Assembly (NCBI GenBank): GCA_047921395.1
Contig: JBLRWH010000032.1
Span: 1 to 27,483 of the forward strand
Reading direction: 5' to 3'
Length of the DNA stretch: 27,483 nucleotides
Source of the DNA: XN24 sp047921395
GTDB lineage: Bacteria > Pseudomonadota > Gammaproteobacteria > Steroidobacterales > XN24
Below the pieces are notes generated by a model that was not told the DNA's origin, searched no databases, and saw only the letters and a list, made by a program, of their open reading frames with translations. Shown in pieces: positions 20,891 through 27,483 of this stretch. Position 1 is the stretch's first letter; each line of letters opens with the position of its first letter. A program made the position numbers and the translations under genes.

Positions 20891-22423
20891 TCATCCGTCT
20901 CTCGGCTGCGTCGCGGGCGCCTCGAATGCGCCCTCCCGCACCAGGGCGGCGATGGTCGCGATCTCCCGGTCGAGGCGACGGTCGCCGCGGATAAACGGCG
21001 CGTGCTCGCGGATGCGCGCGTGCAGCGTCGCGAGCGGGGGCGTGGTGCGGAGCGGGCGCTGCTCGTCGATCGCATGCGCGGCGGCGAGCAGTTCGATGGC
21101 GAGCACGATGGCGGTGTTGTCGCAGGCGGCGAGCAGCTTGTGCCCGCCCCAGGGCGCCATGCTGACGTGGTCTTCCTGGCCCGCCGAGGTCGGGATGGTG
21201 TCCACGGAGGCCGGGTGTGCGAGCGTCTTGTTCTCCGACGCCAGCGCCGCGGCCGTGACATGCGCGATCATGAAGCCGGATTCGACCCCGGGCTCGTCGG
21301 TCAGGAACATCTTCAGGTTCGGGTTGACGCGGCGCGCCAGCAGGTCGATGCGCCGCTCCGACATGTTGCCGAGCTCGGCGACCCCGATGGCCATGAAGTC
21401 GGCCACGAACCCGACGGGCGCGGCGTGGAAGTTGCCGCCGGACAGCACGTCTGCTTCGAACACGAGCGGGTTGTCGGACACGCCGTTGGCTTCCGCCTCG
21501 AGCACCGTGCGCGCATGCGCCAGGGTGGCCGCGACGGCGCCGAAGACCTGCGGCATGCAGCGCACAGCATAAGGATCCTGCACGCGGTCGCAGTCGACGT
21601 GGCTGGAGTGGATCTCGCTGTCCGTGAGCAACGCCCGCAGGCGCGCGGCGACCTCGCGCTGCGGCGGCAGACCTCGGGCGGCGTGGATGCGGTCGTCGAA
21701 AGGCGTGTAGCTGCCGGCGAGGCCCTCGACGCTCAGCGCGCCGGCGGTGATCGCCGTGCCGAGCAGGGTCTCCGCGCGGAACAGGCCCTCGAGCGCGAGC
21801 GCCGTGCTGAGCTGCGTGCCGTTGAGCAGGGCGAGACCTTCCTTCGCTTCCAGGCGGACGGGCTCGCAGCCAGCCGCGGCGAGCACCGCGGGGCCCTCGA
21901 GCAGGGTCGTGCCCTGCATGGCTTCGCCTTCGCCGATCAGCGCGAGCGCGAGGTGCGCCAGCGGCGCGAGGTCGCCCGAGGCGCCGACCGAGCCGCGCCC
22001 CGGGATGACAGGCAGCACGTCGGCCTGGAGCAGCGCGAGCAGGGTGTCCACGACTTCGGCGCGGATCCCGGAGACGCCGACGGCCAGGCTGTTGGCCTTC
22101 AGTAGCATGATCCGCCGCACCAGCTCCGGCGCCAGCGGGGCCCCGACGCCGCAGGAATGACTGCGCACGAGGTTGTACTGCAGCTGCGCCAGCTGCGGCG
22201 TGGAGATCCGCGCGTTCGCGAACGCGCCGAAGCCGGTGTTGATGCCGTAGCTGGCCCGGCCCGACTCGATCACGCGCCGCACCGTCGCGACGCTGGCGGC
22301 CATGCGGGCGCGCGCGGAAGCCGCGAGTTCCACGGCGCCGCGCGTGCGTTCCCAGCGGCGCAGCGCATCGAGTCCCAGCGGGCCATCGCCCAGCGTAAGC
22401 ACCGCGTGTGTCGTGTCGCTCAA
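20891..22423 (-). CDS. hutH: Histidine ammonia-lyase (HutH)
   Basis: First step of histidine breakdown, L-histidine to urocanate and ammonia. The self-formed MIO electrophile comes from Ala148-Ser149-Gly150 in GSVGASGDLAPLAH. The active-site Tyr59 lies in YGINTGFG. Further family blocks are NGTQLSTALA, QDPYAVRCMPQVFG, GGNFHAAPVGF and SAGQEDHVSMAPWGG. From the TTG at 22423 the product has 510 residues, the normal HutH length. This start is chosen because GGGGGAG stands 7 nt upstream and the longer frame runs back through hutI with no HutH similarity. The TTG overlaps the hutI stop (TTGA), so HutH is made by coupled translation behind HutI. Confidence 0.96.
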   Translation of the reverse strand: MSDTTHAVLTLGDGPLGLDALRRWERTRGAVELAASARARMAASVATVRRVIESGRASYGINTGFGAFANARISTPQLAQLQYNLVRSHSCGVGAPLAPELVRRIMLLKANSLAVGVSGIRAEVVDTLLALLQADVLPVIPGRGSVGASGDLAPLAHLALALIGEGEAMQGTTLLEGPAVLAAAGCEPVRLEAKEGLALLNGTQLSTALALEGLFRAETLLGTAITAGALSVEGLAGSYTPFDDRIHAARGLPPQREVAARLRALLTDSEIHSSHVDCDRVQDPYAVRCMPQVFGAVAATLAHARTVLEAEANGVSDNPLVFEADVLSGGNFHAAPVGFVADFMAIGVAELGNMSERRIDLLARRVNPNLKMFLTDEPGVESGFMIAHVTAAALASENKTLAHPASVDTIPTSAGQEDHVSMAPWGGHKLLAACDNTAIVLAIELLAAAHAIDEQRPLRTTPPLATLHARIREHAPFIRGDRRLDREIATIAALVREGAFEAPATQPRDG

Positions 22424-23586
22424 ATCCGTTCTCCCCCGATGAAGACGGCCTGCGGCCGCAGGCCCCCCAGCTGGTAACCGAGCAGTGCCGGGCGCGCCAT
22501 GTCCCAGGTGCTGAAGTCCGCCGGGGCGCCCGGCGCCAGTTCGCCGAGCGGCAGCCCCAGCGCGCGCGCCGCGTGGCGCGTGACCCCGGCGAGGGCCTCC
22601 GCCGGCGTGAGGCCGAAGCACACGACGCTCATGTGCAGCGCCGTCAGCAGGCTCACGATCGGCGAGGTGCCGGGATTGGCGTCGCTGGCCACCGCCATCG
22701 GCACGCCGTGGCTGCGCAGCGATACGACCGGCGGCAGCCGGGTCTCGCGCAGGCAGTACCACGCGCCGGGCAGCAGCACCGCGGTGGTGCCGTGCCGGGC
22801 CATGGCCGCGACCGCCTCGTCGTCCGCGTATTCCAGGTGATCACAGGACAAGGCGCCCAGGCGGCAGGCCGCCGCGGTGGCGCCGGCGTCGGAGAGCTGG
22901 CCGGTATGCGCGCGCAGGCCGAAGCCCATCCCCGCGGCCGCCGCGAACAGCCGCTCCATGTCCGCGATCGAGAACGCAATGTCCTCGACATAGATATCCA
23001 CGTAGTCCGCGAGGCGCTGCTCGGCGATTGCCGGCAGCATGTGCGTGATGATGTCCTCGAGATACTCGGCGCGCCCGCGGTCGCGCGGCACGGTGTGCGC
23101 GCCGAGGAAGGTCGCCCGGACCCTCAGCGGCTGCAGCGCGTCCAGCCGGCGGATGGCGCGCAGCATCTTCAGCTCGCTGTCCAGGTCGAGGCCGTAGCCG
23201 CTCTTGATCTCGACGCAGGTCACGCCCTCGTCCGCGAGCGCCTTGAGGCGCGGCAGGGCCAGCGCCACCAGCGTGTCCTCGTCCGCCGCCCGCACCGCCC
23301 GGACGGTGGAGAGGATCCCGCCGCCGGCGCGCGCGATCTCGGCATAACCGGCGCCGGCCTGGCGCAACGCGAACTCGTCGGCGCGATCGCCCGCCCACAG
23401 GAGGTGGGTATGGCAGTCGATGAAGCCCGGCAGCACGAGGCGCCCGCCGAGATCGATGCTGCGCGCCGCGGCGACGGGTGCGCCGAGCGAGACGATGCGG
23501 CCCTGCTCGACGGCAAAGCAGTCCACGACCTCGTCGCCGTCGGCCTTCGGGTAGACTCTCGCGTTGTGAAAAAACAGCTCTGCCAT
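22420..23586 (-). CDS. hutI: Imidazolonepropionase (HutI)
   Basis: Third step of histidine breakdown: hydrolysis of 4-imidazolone-5-propionate to N-formimino-L-glutamate. Amidohydrolase-superfamily metalloenzyme of 388 residues (usual length about 400). Metal-binding HTH is in DCHTHLLWAGDR (57-68). Downstream are EIKSGYGLDLDSELKMLR, FLGAHTVPRD, LRAHTGQLSD, SCDHLEY and the metal Asp in ASDANPGTSP. The ATG at 23586 fits the family N-terminus; upstream residues overlap hutF in antisense and are dismissed. The ribosome binding site is weak. First gene of hutI-hutH, divergent from hutF-hutG. Confidence 0.95.
   Translation of the reverse strand: MAELFFHNARVYPKADGDEVVDCFAVEQGRIVSLGAPVAAARSIDLGGRLVLPGFIDCHTHLLWAGDRADEFALRQAGAGYAEIARAGGGILSTVRAVRAADEDTLVALALPRLKALADEGVTCVEIKSGYGLDLDSELKMLRAIRRLDALQPLRVRATFLGAHTVPRDRGRAEYLEDIITHMLPAIAEQRLADYVDIYVEDIAFSIADMERLFAAAAGMGFGLRAHTGQLSDAGATAAACRLGALSCDHLEYADDEAVAAMARHGTTAVLLPGAWYCLRETRLPPVVSLRSHGVPMAVASDANPGTSPIVSLLTALHMSVVCFGLTPAEALAGVTRHAARALGLPLGELAPGAPADFSTWDMARPALLGYQLGGLRPQAVFIGGERI
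22431..22437 (-). promoter_or_regulatory. Ribosome binding site deciding the TTG start of hutH
   Basis: GGGGGAG on the - strand, within the last codons of hutI, 7 nt before the TTG at 22423. It is one of the strongest such sites in the window, which supports the non-ATG start. Confidence 0.75.
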
Positions 23587-23617
23587 GGGGTGGCCGGTTC
23601 CGCCGGCGAATGAAACG

Positions 23618-24946
23618 ATGTCACGTGAACTCAATTTCCAGCATATTCTCACGCCCGTCGGCATAGAGCGCCACCGTCGCCTGCGAATCGACAGCGCGGG
23701 CCGGATCAGCGCCATCGAGCCAAGCGATGCCGCCGGGCCTTTCGACGGCTGGCTCGCGCTGCCCGGCATGCCCAATGCGCACAGCCATGCCTTCCAGCGC
23801 GGCCTCGCGGGCTACGGGGAGGCGGCGCGCGGTGACGACTCGTTCTGGAGCTGGCGCGATGCGATGTACCGCCTCGCCGCGGGACTGGACCCGGACGCGC
23901 TCTATGCGCTGTCGTGGCGGGCGTACCGCGACATGCTGGCCGCTGGCTTCACCTCGGTCGCGGAGTTTCATTACCTGCATCGCCGGGCCGATGGCGGCCG
24001 CGCCACCGAGCTGGTGGAGGCGGTGATCCGCGCGGCCTCGGACGCCGGCATCCGGCTCGCCTTCATCCCTGTGTTCTACCAGCGGGGCGGCTTCGACACG
24101 CCGGCCGGGCCGGGCCAGGCGCGCTTCCTGCACCACGACGTCGAGGACTACCTGACCCTCGTCGCGATGTACGGCAAACATTGCGCGGGCGTGGCCGCGC
24201 ACTCGCTGCGCACCGTGCCGCTCGAGATGCTCTCGGACATGGCGCTCGGCGCGCGCGAGCTGCTGGGGGACGATTGCCCGATCCACATCCATGTCGCCGA
24301 GCAGCCGGCCGAGGTCGAGGCCTGCATCGCGGCGACCGGACGCAGGCCGGTTCAGCTGCTGGCCGAAACCGTCGATCTCGATGCCGGCTGGAGCCTGGTG
24401 CACGCGACGCACGCCGACGCGGCGGAGCGCCAGCTGATCATCGACAGCGGCGCGACGGTCGTGCTGTGTCCGCTGACCGAGGCGTATCTCGGCGACGGGC
24501 TGTTCCCGGCCGCGGAGTTCGCGGCGGCGGGCGGCAGGCTGGCGCTGGGCTCGGACAGCAACGTGCGCATCGACGCGGTCGAGGAATTGCGCTGGCTGGA
24601 GTACGGGCAGCGCCTGCGGACGGGCCGGCGGGGGTGTTTCGCGGATGCCGAAGGCGTGGGCGCGAGCCTGTGGCGTCGCCTGGCGGGTGGTGGCGCGGCG
24701 GCGCTCGGCCAGCCGGTGGGGGCGCTCGAGGTCGGGGCCTTCGCCGACGTGGTGACGCTGGATATGTCCAGCATGCTGTTCGCGGGCGCCGACGGGCCGG
24801 CATCCGTGCTCGACGCGCTGGTCACCGGCGGCGACGGCCGCTGCATCGAGCATGCCTGGATCGGCGGCCAGCGGCTCACGCCGCAGGACGAGGGCGACTT
24901 CGGCACGGCCGTGCGCCACGTCATGGGCGGGGGCCCGGGCGCATGA
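23618..24946 (+). CDS. hutF: Formimidoylglutamate deiminase (HutF)
   Basis: Removes ammonia from N-formimino-L-glutamate to give N-formylglutamate, the branch of histidine catabolism known from Pseudomonas. The 442-residue amidohydrolase has NAHSHAFQRGLAG (54-66) with the metal HxH at 55/57, then IHIHVAEQPAEVEAC, SLVHATHAD and LGSDSNVRIDAVEE. These are HutF signatures rather than those of guanine deaminase or chlorohydrolases. The ATG at 23618 is chosen on family length; the ribosome binding site is poor. An in-frame ATG at 23585 would overlap hutI. hutG follows with a 4-bp overlap, completing the route to glutamate plus formate. Confidence 0.94.
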   Translation: MSRELNFQHILTPVGIERHRRLRIDSAGRISAIEPSDAAGPFDGWLALPGMPNAHSHAFQRGLAGYGEAARGDDSFWSWRDAMYRLAAGLDPDALYALSWRAYRDMLAAGFTSVAEFHYLHRRADGGRATELVEAVIRAASDAGIRLAFIPVFYQRGGFDTPAGPGQARFLHHDVEDYLTLVAMYGKHCAGVAAHSLRTVPLEMLSDMALGARELLGDDCPIHIHVAEQPAEVEACIAATGRRPVQLLAETVDLDAGWSLVHATHADAAERQLIIDSGATVVLCPLTEAYLGDGLFPAAEFAAAGGRLALGSDSNVRIDAVEELRWLEYGQRLRTGRRGCFADAEGVGASLWRRLAGGGAAALGQPVGALEVGAFADVVTLDMSSMLFAGADGPASVLDALVTGGDGRCIEHAWIGGQRLTPQDEGDFGTAVRHVMGGGPGA

Positions 24947-25758
24947 GCACCGCCTCCGCGGCCGTCGCGCCCTACGGGCTGCGCCTGCCGACGGCGCCGG
25001 CGGTGCCGCTGGTGGTGAGCATCCCGCACACGGGGACCTGGCTGCCCGCCGACGTGCGCGCGAGCCTGGCCTCGCCGGCAATGCAGGACCAGCCGATGAC
25101 CGACTGGCACCTGCACCGGCTGTACGATTTCCTTCCTGCGCTGGGCGCCACCACGATCCATGCGACCGTCAGCCGCTTCGTGGTGGACCTCAACCGCCCT
25201 CCGCAGCCGCGCGCGCTCTACCCGGGCCGATTCGAGACCGGGCTCGTCCCCCTCGAGACCTTCCAGGGCGAAGCGGTATTTCGTGAGCCGCCGGGCGCGG
25301 CGGAGATCGAGGCGCGCCGGCTGGCCTGGCACGCGCCCTACCACGCGCGCCTGCGGGCGCTGCTGGACGAAACCCGGGCGCGCTTCGGCCGGGTCGTGCT
25401 GGTCGACGCGCACAGCGTCGCCTCGGCGGCGAACCGCCTGCACGACGCGCTGCGCGACGAGATCTACCTGGGCGACCGCGATGGCGAGACGTGCGGCGCG
25501 TGGCTGCGCGAGACGCTCGTGGAGAGCTTCACGGCCGAGGGGCTCGCGGTGGCGGTCAACGCCCCCTACAAGGGCGGCTACATCACCGATCACTACGGCC
25601 GGCAGGCGGGCGTGGAGGCCATCCAGATCGAGATGGCCCAGCGCGTCTACATGGACGAGGCCGACCCGGCCGGGGGCCCGGCACACCCGCGGTTCGAGGG
25701 CGCACGCCAGGCGCTGCAGCGCGTGCTGCAGCGCCTGGTCGAGGCTGCGGCCAGGTAA
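24943..25758 (+). CDS. hutG: N-formylglutamate deformylase (HutG)
   Basis: Last step of this pathway: N-formyl-L-glutamate to L-glutamate and formate. The 271-residue protein shows the N-formylglutamate amidohydrolase family pattern: SIPHTGTWLP (26-35), MTDWHLHRLYDFL, FVVDLNRPP, LVDAHSV and APYKGGYITDHYGR, then IQIEMAQRVYM. It is not the arginase-like formimidoylglutamase also called HutG in other organisms; the paired HutF confirms the deformylase role. The start ATG overlaps the hutF stop (ATGA), so the two are coupled. The next gene is convergent, with 3 bp between stops. Confidence 0.95.
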   Translation: MSTASAAVAPYGLRLPTAPAVPLVVSIPHTGTWLPADVRASLASPAMQDQPMTDWHLHRLYDFLPALGATTIHATVSRFVVDLNRPPQPRALYPGRFETGLVPLETFQGEAVFREPPGAAEIEARRLAWHAPYHARLRALLDETRARFGRVVLVDAHSVASAANRLHDALRDEIYLGDRDGETCGAWLRETLVESFTAEGLAVAVNAPYKGGYITDHYGRQAGVEAIQIEMAQRVYMDEADPAGGPAHPRFEGARQALQRVLQRLVEAAAR

Positions 25759-25761
25759 AGC

Positions 25762-26571
25762 TCAGGGCTTGACGAACCTCAGCGTCATGCGGTCGCTTTC
25801 GCCGATGGCCGCATATTTTTCGCGATCCTCGTCGCCGAGGCGGAAGCTCGGCGGCAGCGTCCAGACGCCGGCCGGGTGGTCGGCGGTGTCGCGGGGATTG
25901 GCATTGATCTCGCTGCTCGCAGCCAGCCTGAAGCCCGCGGCCTCGACCTGCTCGACGAGCCAGGCCTGCGGCAGGTAACCTGATTCCTTGCCCGCTTCCG
26001 GATCGGCGCCCGCCGGCGCGCGATGCTGCACGATGCCCAGCGTGCCGCCGCTCTTCAGCACGGCGATGGCATCGGCGAGGAACGCGTCGAGCGTGCCCTG
26101 GCCAAACAGGCTGTGCATATTGCGGAAGGTCACCACCAGGTCGGCGCTCCCCGGCGCCCCGAGCGCATTCTCGCTGCCGGGCTTGTAACCGAACACTTCG
26201 ACTTCGCTGTAGATCTCGGGCTCGGCCGCCATCTTGGCGAGGAACTCGCCGCGCACCCGCTGCTGGTACGCCGAGGTGGCGTCCTCAGGGAAATGCGCCG
26301 CGATCAGCTTGCCGTGGCCGCGCAGGGCGGGGGCGAGGATCTCCGTGTACCAGCCGCCGCCCGGGGACACCTCGACGACGGTGAGCCCCGCGTCGAAGCC
26401 GAAGAACTCGAGCGTCGCCTGCGGATGGCGCACGCCATCGCGGCTGCTGTTGGCCTCGGCGCGGTGATCGCCGGCGATCGCCTTGGCAAGGGCGTCGTCG
26501 TCGTGGGCCGCGGCGGGCCCGGCCAGCAAGGCGCTGGCGAGCAGGGCGGTCGAGAGGATCCATGGCTTCAT
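25762..26571 (-). CDS. Exported class I methyltransferase-fold protein (COG4798-like)
   Basis: A 269-residue protein with a clear Sec signal peptide: MKPW, a Leu/Ala-rich core, and cleavage probably after AAA at residue 22 before HDDD. The mature part has a Rossmann methyltransferase fold with motif I VVEVSPGGGWYTEIL (65-79), LVVTFRNMHSLFG and LKSGGTLGIVQHRA. Proteins of this kind are annotated as predicted methyltransferases with signal peptides. SAM is cytoplasmic, so either the protein uses another ligand or its function differs from the fold. The substrate is unknown. AGGAG lies before the ATG with about 8-nt spacing. It diverges from the reductase gene across a 116-bp gap containing a TATAGT box on -. 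Confidence 0.85.
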   Translation of the reverse strand: MKPWILSTALLASALLAGPAAAHDDDALAKAIAGDHRAEANSSRDGVRHPQATLEFFGFDAGLTVVEVSPGGGWYTEILAPALRGHGKLIAAHFPEDATSAYQQRVRGEFLAKMAAEPEIYSEVEVFGYKPGSENALGAPGSADLVVTFRNMHSLFGQGTLDAFLADAIAVLKSGGTLGIVQHRAPAGADPEAGKESGYLPQAWLVEQVEAAGFRLAASSEINANPRDTADHPAGVWTLPPSFRLGDEDREKYAAIGESDRMTLRFVKP

Positions 26572-26687
26572 CGGTGCGTCTCCTGGGATGTCCGGGCAGT
26601 TCGAGGCGTGAACTATAGCAAGCCCGGCGGTGCAACCGGCTGCCGGGGCTTGTGTTCGCAGGCCCTAATCCGGAAGATTCGCGCCCC

Positions 26688-27428
26688 ATGGCTATCGAAA
26701 CCTTCCCCGTCGAGCTCGCGTGGCGCCGCAAGGCGACGCAGCATATCCTGCATCTCGCCTTCCGTCGCAGCGACGGCGCCGCCCTGGAGTACGTCCCGGG
26801 ACAGTTCCTCAACCTGCACTTCGAGACGGACTCGGGCGGCACACACCGCAGTTACAGCATCGCGAATCCCCCGGGTCCGGAGGGATTGCTGGAGATCGCG
26901 ATGTCGCCGGTCGAGGGTGGCCTGGCCAGCGATGCGCTCGCCGCGCTCGCGCCGGGCGACGTGATCCCGGCCAGCGGTCCCTTCGGCAGGTTCGTGCTGC
27001 GCGAGGAGCCGCCCTGCCGCTATGTGCTCGTCGGCACGGGCACGGGGATCACGCCCTACCGGGCCATGCTGCCGCAGCTTTCGGAGCGTGTCCGCGCAGG
27101 CTACCGCGCGCACATCGTGCTCGGCGTCTGGCGCCGGGAGGAATTGCTGTTCGGCGAGGATTTCCTCGCCTTCGCGGCATCCAGCCCGGCGGCGGACTTC
27201 ACCGCCTGCTACAGCCGCGATCTGCCCGCAGACCCGGAACCCTGGGAGCGGCCGGGCTACGTGCAGACGCTGTTCAGCGGCCTGGACCTGGATCCGGCGA
27301 GCGACGTCGTCTACCTGTGCGGCAACCCGGGGATGATCGACGAGTCCTTCGAGATCCTGAAGGCGATGGGCTTCGGCGTGAAGCAGCTGCGGCGCGAGAA
27401 GTACCTTTCGGCGCGCCCCTCGCGCTAG
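26688..27428 (+). CDS. Ferredoxin/flavodoxin-NADP+ reductase-like flavoprotein
   Basis: A 246-residue two-domain flavoprotein without an iron-sulfur domain. The FAD-binding part has YVPGQFLNLHF and RSYSIAN (54-60), the RxYS flavin motif. The NAD(P)-binding part has GTGTGITPYRAML (116-128) and, late in the chain, LCGNPGMIDE. The C-terminus is EKYL plus seven residues, where many bacterial Fpr proteins end in a Tyr/Trp near EKY. The length is near the 248 of E. coli Fpr. The physiological partner cannot be told; ferredoxin, flavodoxin or an oxygenase component are all possible. The ATG at 26688 lacks a strong ribosome binding site. Confidence 0.88.
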   Translation: MAIETFPVELAWRRKATQHILHLAFRRSDGAALEYVPGQFLNLHFETDSGGTHRSYSIANPPGPEGLLEIAMSPVEGGLASDALAALAPGDVIPASGPFGRFVLREEPPCRYVLVGTGTGITPYRAMLPQLSERVRAGYRAHIVLGVWRREELLFGEDFLAFAASSPAADFTACYSRDLPADPEPWERPGYVQTLFSGLDLDPASDVVYLCGNPGMIDESFEILKAMGFGVKQLRREKYLSARPSR

Positions 27429-27435
27429 CCGCCGG

Positions 27436-27483
27436 AAAAATCGGCTCGCGCGGAGGCGCAGAGAGGCAGAGGCGCGGAGAAGA
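27436..27483 (+). repeat. Dispersed octamer element, copy 5 (runs to the window edge)
   Basis: The A5 tract starts 7 nt after the reductase stop. GGCTCGC is at 27443-27449 and the octamers at 27450-27457, 27458-27465, 27466-27473 and 27474-27481. Orientation is that of the preceding gene. The preceding CCGG and following CGG flank the A-tract much as in copy 1. Confidence 0.85.

Noticed and set aside
20880..20892. GAAGT-GAA-ACTTC inverted repeat at the end of hutH as a terminator
   Set aside because: The stem is only 5 bp, it overlaps the stop codon, and no U-tract follows on the transcript, so it is too weak to call.
22424..22762. Upstream extension of hutH to give 623 codons
   Set aside because: The extra residues overlap hutI coding sequence and show no HutH similarity. 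The TTG at 22423 gives the normal length and has a strong ribosome binding site.
23587..23775. Upstream extension of hutI to 23775
   Set aside because: It would run antisense through the start of hutF and adds a basic, low-information stretch absent from the HutI family.

Overview
The window is a gap-interrupted stretch of a very GC-rich bacterial chromosome with tightly packed genes on both strands. Third codon positions are mostly G or C. MenB, UbiE, PurL and PepQ all resemble their E. coli homologues closely. The window also carries a DUF1820 gene, a type VI secretion TagH homologue and a HutF/HutG histidine pathway. Together these suggest a high-GC gammaproteobacterium, perhaps of the Chromatiales, Xanthomonadales, Nevskiales or Steroidobacterales; this assignment is inference. 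I saw no rRNA, tRNA, transposase, phage gene or CRISPR array.

Layout. (1) 176-2955: menB-menA-menC on +, facing ubiE-menE on - (5239 to 3126). This is most of the menaquinone pathway from o-succinylbenzoate synthesis onward; menF, menD, menH and the DHNA-CoA thioesterase are not in the window. (2) 5417-7812: two coupled genes for NAD(P)-binding Rossmann proteins, an NDUFA9-like protein and an SDR-DUF2867 fusion. (3) 9100-7820: an orphan tagH-like FHA gene on -, divergent from a DUF1820 gene and a metallo-beta-lactamase-fold hydrolase gene on +. (4) 10429-16033: purL followed after 28 bp by hutU. (5) 16132-18082: an NmrA-like gene convergent with a gene for a cobalamin-binding sensor-like protein. 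(6) 18235-19745: pepQ, split only by a 100-N scaffold gap with duplicated contig ends; removing the artefact restores an intact 451-codon gene. (7) 20073-20774: a zinc-ribbon protein of unknown function. (8) 20891-25758: the hut genes, with hutI-hutH on - and hutF-hutG on + diverging from a 31-bp gap. (9) 25762-27428: an exported methyltransferase-fold protein, divergent from a ferredoxin-NADP+ reductase-like gene.

How the genes work together. HutH, HutU, HutI, HutF and HutG make a complete five-step route from histidine to glutamate and formate; hutU lies apart, behind purL. MenC, MenE, MenB, MenA and UbiE/MenG give five steps to menaquinone, implying a low-potential quinone and probably facultative or anaerobic respiration. 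UbiE normally also serves ubiquinone.

The most notable non-coding signal is a dispersed intergenic element: an A-tract, then GGCTCGC, then four degenerate octamers of the form GCRGAGRN. There are four full copies and one divergent copy. All five lie just 3' of a stop codon and in the same orientation as the gene they follow. Two copies face each other around a hairpin-rich 220-bp block between pepQ and the zinc-ribbon gene. Read from the opposite strand, the element is C/U-rich and could mark 3' ends for convergent transcripts; that role is a hypothesis.
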